From: Tuctoria greenei
Taxonomy: Eukaryota; Streptophyta; Magnoliopsida; Poales; Poaceae
DNA length: 64,000 nucleotides
Assembly: GCA_036927565.1 (NCBI GenBank)
Contig: JAYESD010000005.1
Coordinates: 90,994,301 to 91,058,300, forward strand
Reading direction: 5' to 3'
This document shows positions 63,493-64,000 of this stretch, piece after piece. The notes beneath the pieces were generated by a model. It was not told the origin of the DNA. It ran no database searches and saw nothing but the letters and a program-made list of their open reading frames with translations. A program made the translations under genes and the position numbers. Within the stretch, counting starts at the first letter, position 1; each line of letters opens with the position of its first letter.

Positions 63493-64000
63493 TCACCTCC
63501 ACCTTGGCTTGATCGACTTCAATTCCCCATGGTCAACATAGCCAAGAAAAGAGACTATATCTGTACAAAAGGTGCACTTGTCAATGTTACTAAATAAGCG
63601 TGCCTCGAGTAAAGCATTGAAAAAAGCACAGAGATGATCAAGATGCTCTTCTAGAGATGTGCTATAGATCAAGATGTCATCAAAATATACTACCACAAAT
63701 CTTCTAATGAAAGCACGTAAAACCTCATTCATTAATCTCATGAAAGTACTAAGTGCATTAGTGAGATAAAAAGGCATGACTAACCACTCATACAAACGGA
63801 ACTTGGTTTTAAACATTGTTTTCCATTCATCACCTATCTTTATGCGAATTTGGTGGTATCAACTACGCAAGTCAATTTTAGAGAAAATCATCGAGCCACT
63901 AAGTTCATCAAGCATATCATCTAACCTAGGAATAGGATGACGATATCTAATGCTAATGTTATTAATTGCTCGACAATCTACACACATGCACCACGATCCA
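63493..64000 (-). pseudogene. Element A3 reverse transcriptase palm
   Basis: 63493-63816: KTKFRLYEWLVMPF, FMRLMNEVLRAF, then FVVVYFDDILIYS with the YxDD box intact, and LFSNIDKCTFCTD. Upstream, to the window edge, the FSKIDLR and DELSGSMIF-like readings and the VDCRAIN block are in other frames, so shifts lie near 63820-63860. The GLTNAP motif reads YLTNAL here. Confidence 0.92.

Larger units (their letters stand above)
60711..64000 (-). mobile_element. Ty3/gypsy element A3, 3' half
   Basis: Right to left: RT, RNase H, integrase zinc domain, core, C-terminus and 3' LTR. Continues beyond the right edge. Same family as A1 and A2. Confidence 0.9.

Overview
This window looks like plant nuclear DNA, most likely from a grass. 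It is made almost entirely of transposable elements inserted into one another, and I found no intact host gene, tRNA, rRNA or CRISPR array. The plant assignment rests on CACTA, Ty1/copia, Ty3/gypsy, PIF/Harbinger-type and MITE sequences of plant type, plus a plant-type kinesin fragment. 'Grass' is an inference from the element families; the species cannot be read from the sequence.

Layout, left to right. (1) 1-3133 is the 5' half of a minus-strand Ty3/gypsy element (A1: start of RT, protease, gag, leader). (2) A complete 9.7-kb CACTA transposon lies at 3134-12876, with a TGT target duplication, subterminal repeats, a 238-bp tandem array, a broken TNPD-like gene and a broken TNPA-like gene; one TNPD intron carries a 305-bp MITE. 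(3) 12880-13848 is the rest of the A1 leader, a primer-binding-site-like sequence, one LTR, and the integrase C-terminus of a second same-family copy (A2), so A1 and A2 appear to share an LTR. (4) 13849-14051 is a promoter-like LTR fragment that resumes at 50802.

(5) 14052-50796 is copia element B (plus strand, target duplication AACGG). Its 5' LTR is split by a TIR element, P (15220-42199, target duplication TAA). P's own roughly 3.6 kb carries exons of a kinesin motor gene and was itself hit twice. The first hit is E (15408-27173), an 11.8-kb Sirevirus-like copia element with GATTA duplications, palindrome-rich LTRs and an extra ORF in the envelope position. The second is F (28470-40071), an 11.6-kb Tekay/Del-like chromovirus with AGTCA duplications and 3-kb LTRs.

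(6) 50802-60710 holds two Athila/Tat-like elements, C (minus) and D (plus), arranged head to head with inverted LTRs only 111 bp apart. (7) 60711-64000 is the 3' half of a further A-family gypsy element (3' LTR, integrase, RNase H, RT). The last 41 bases of the window match the first 41 with one mismatch.

Relative order of events: B entered older C-type sequence, P then entered the LTR of B, and E and F entered P. The CACTA entered the A1 leader, and the MITE entered the CACTA. Every element coding region has at least one stop, frameshift or active-site change. E and F are closest to intact: in each, most of the coding region is interrupted only by isolated in-frame stops. None appears able to encode all its own proteins, but LTRs, TIRs, primer sites and purine tracts are largely preserved.
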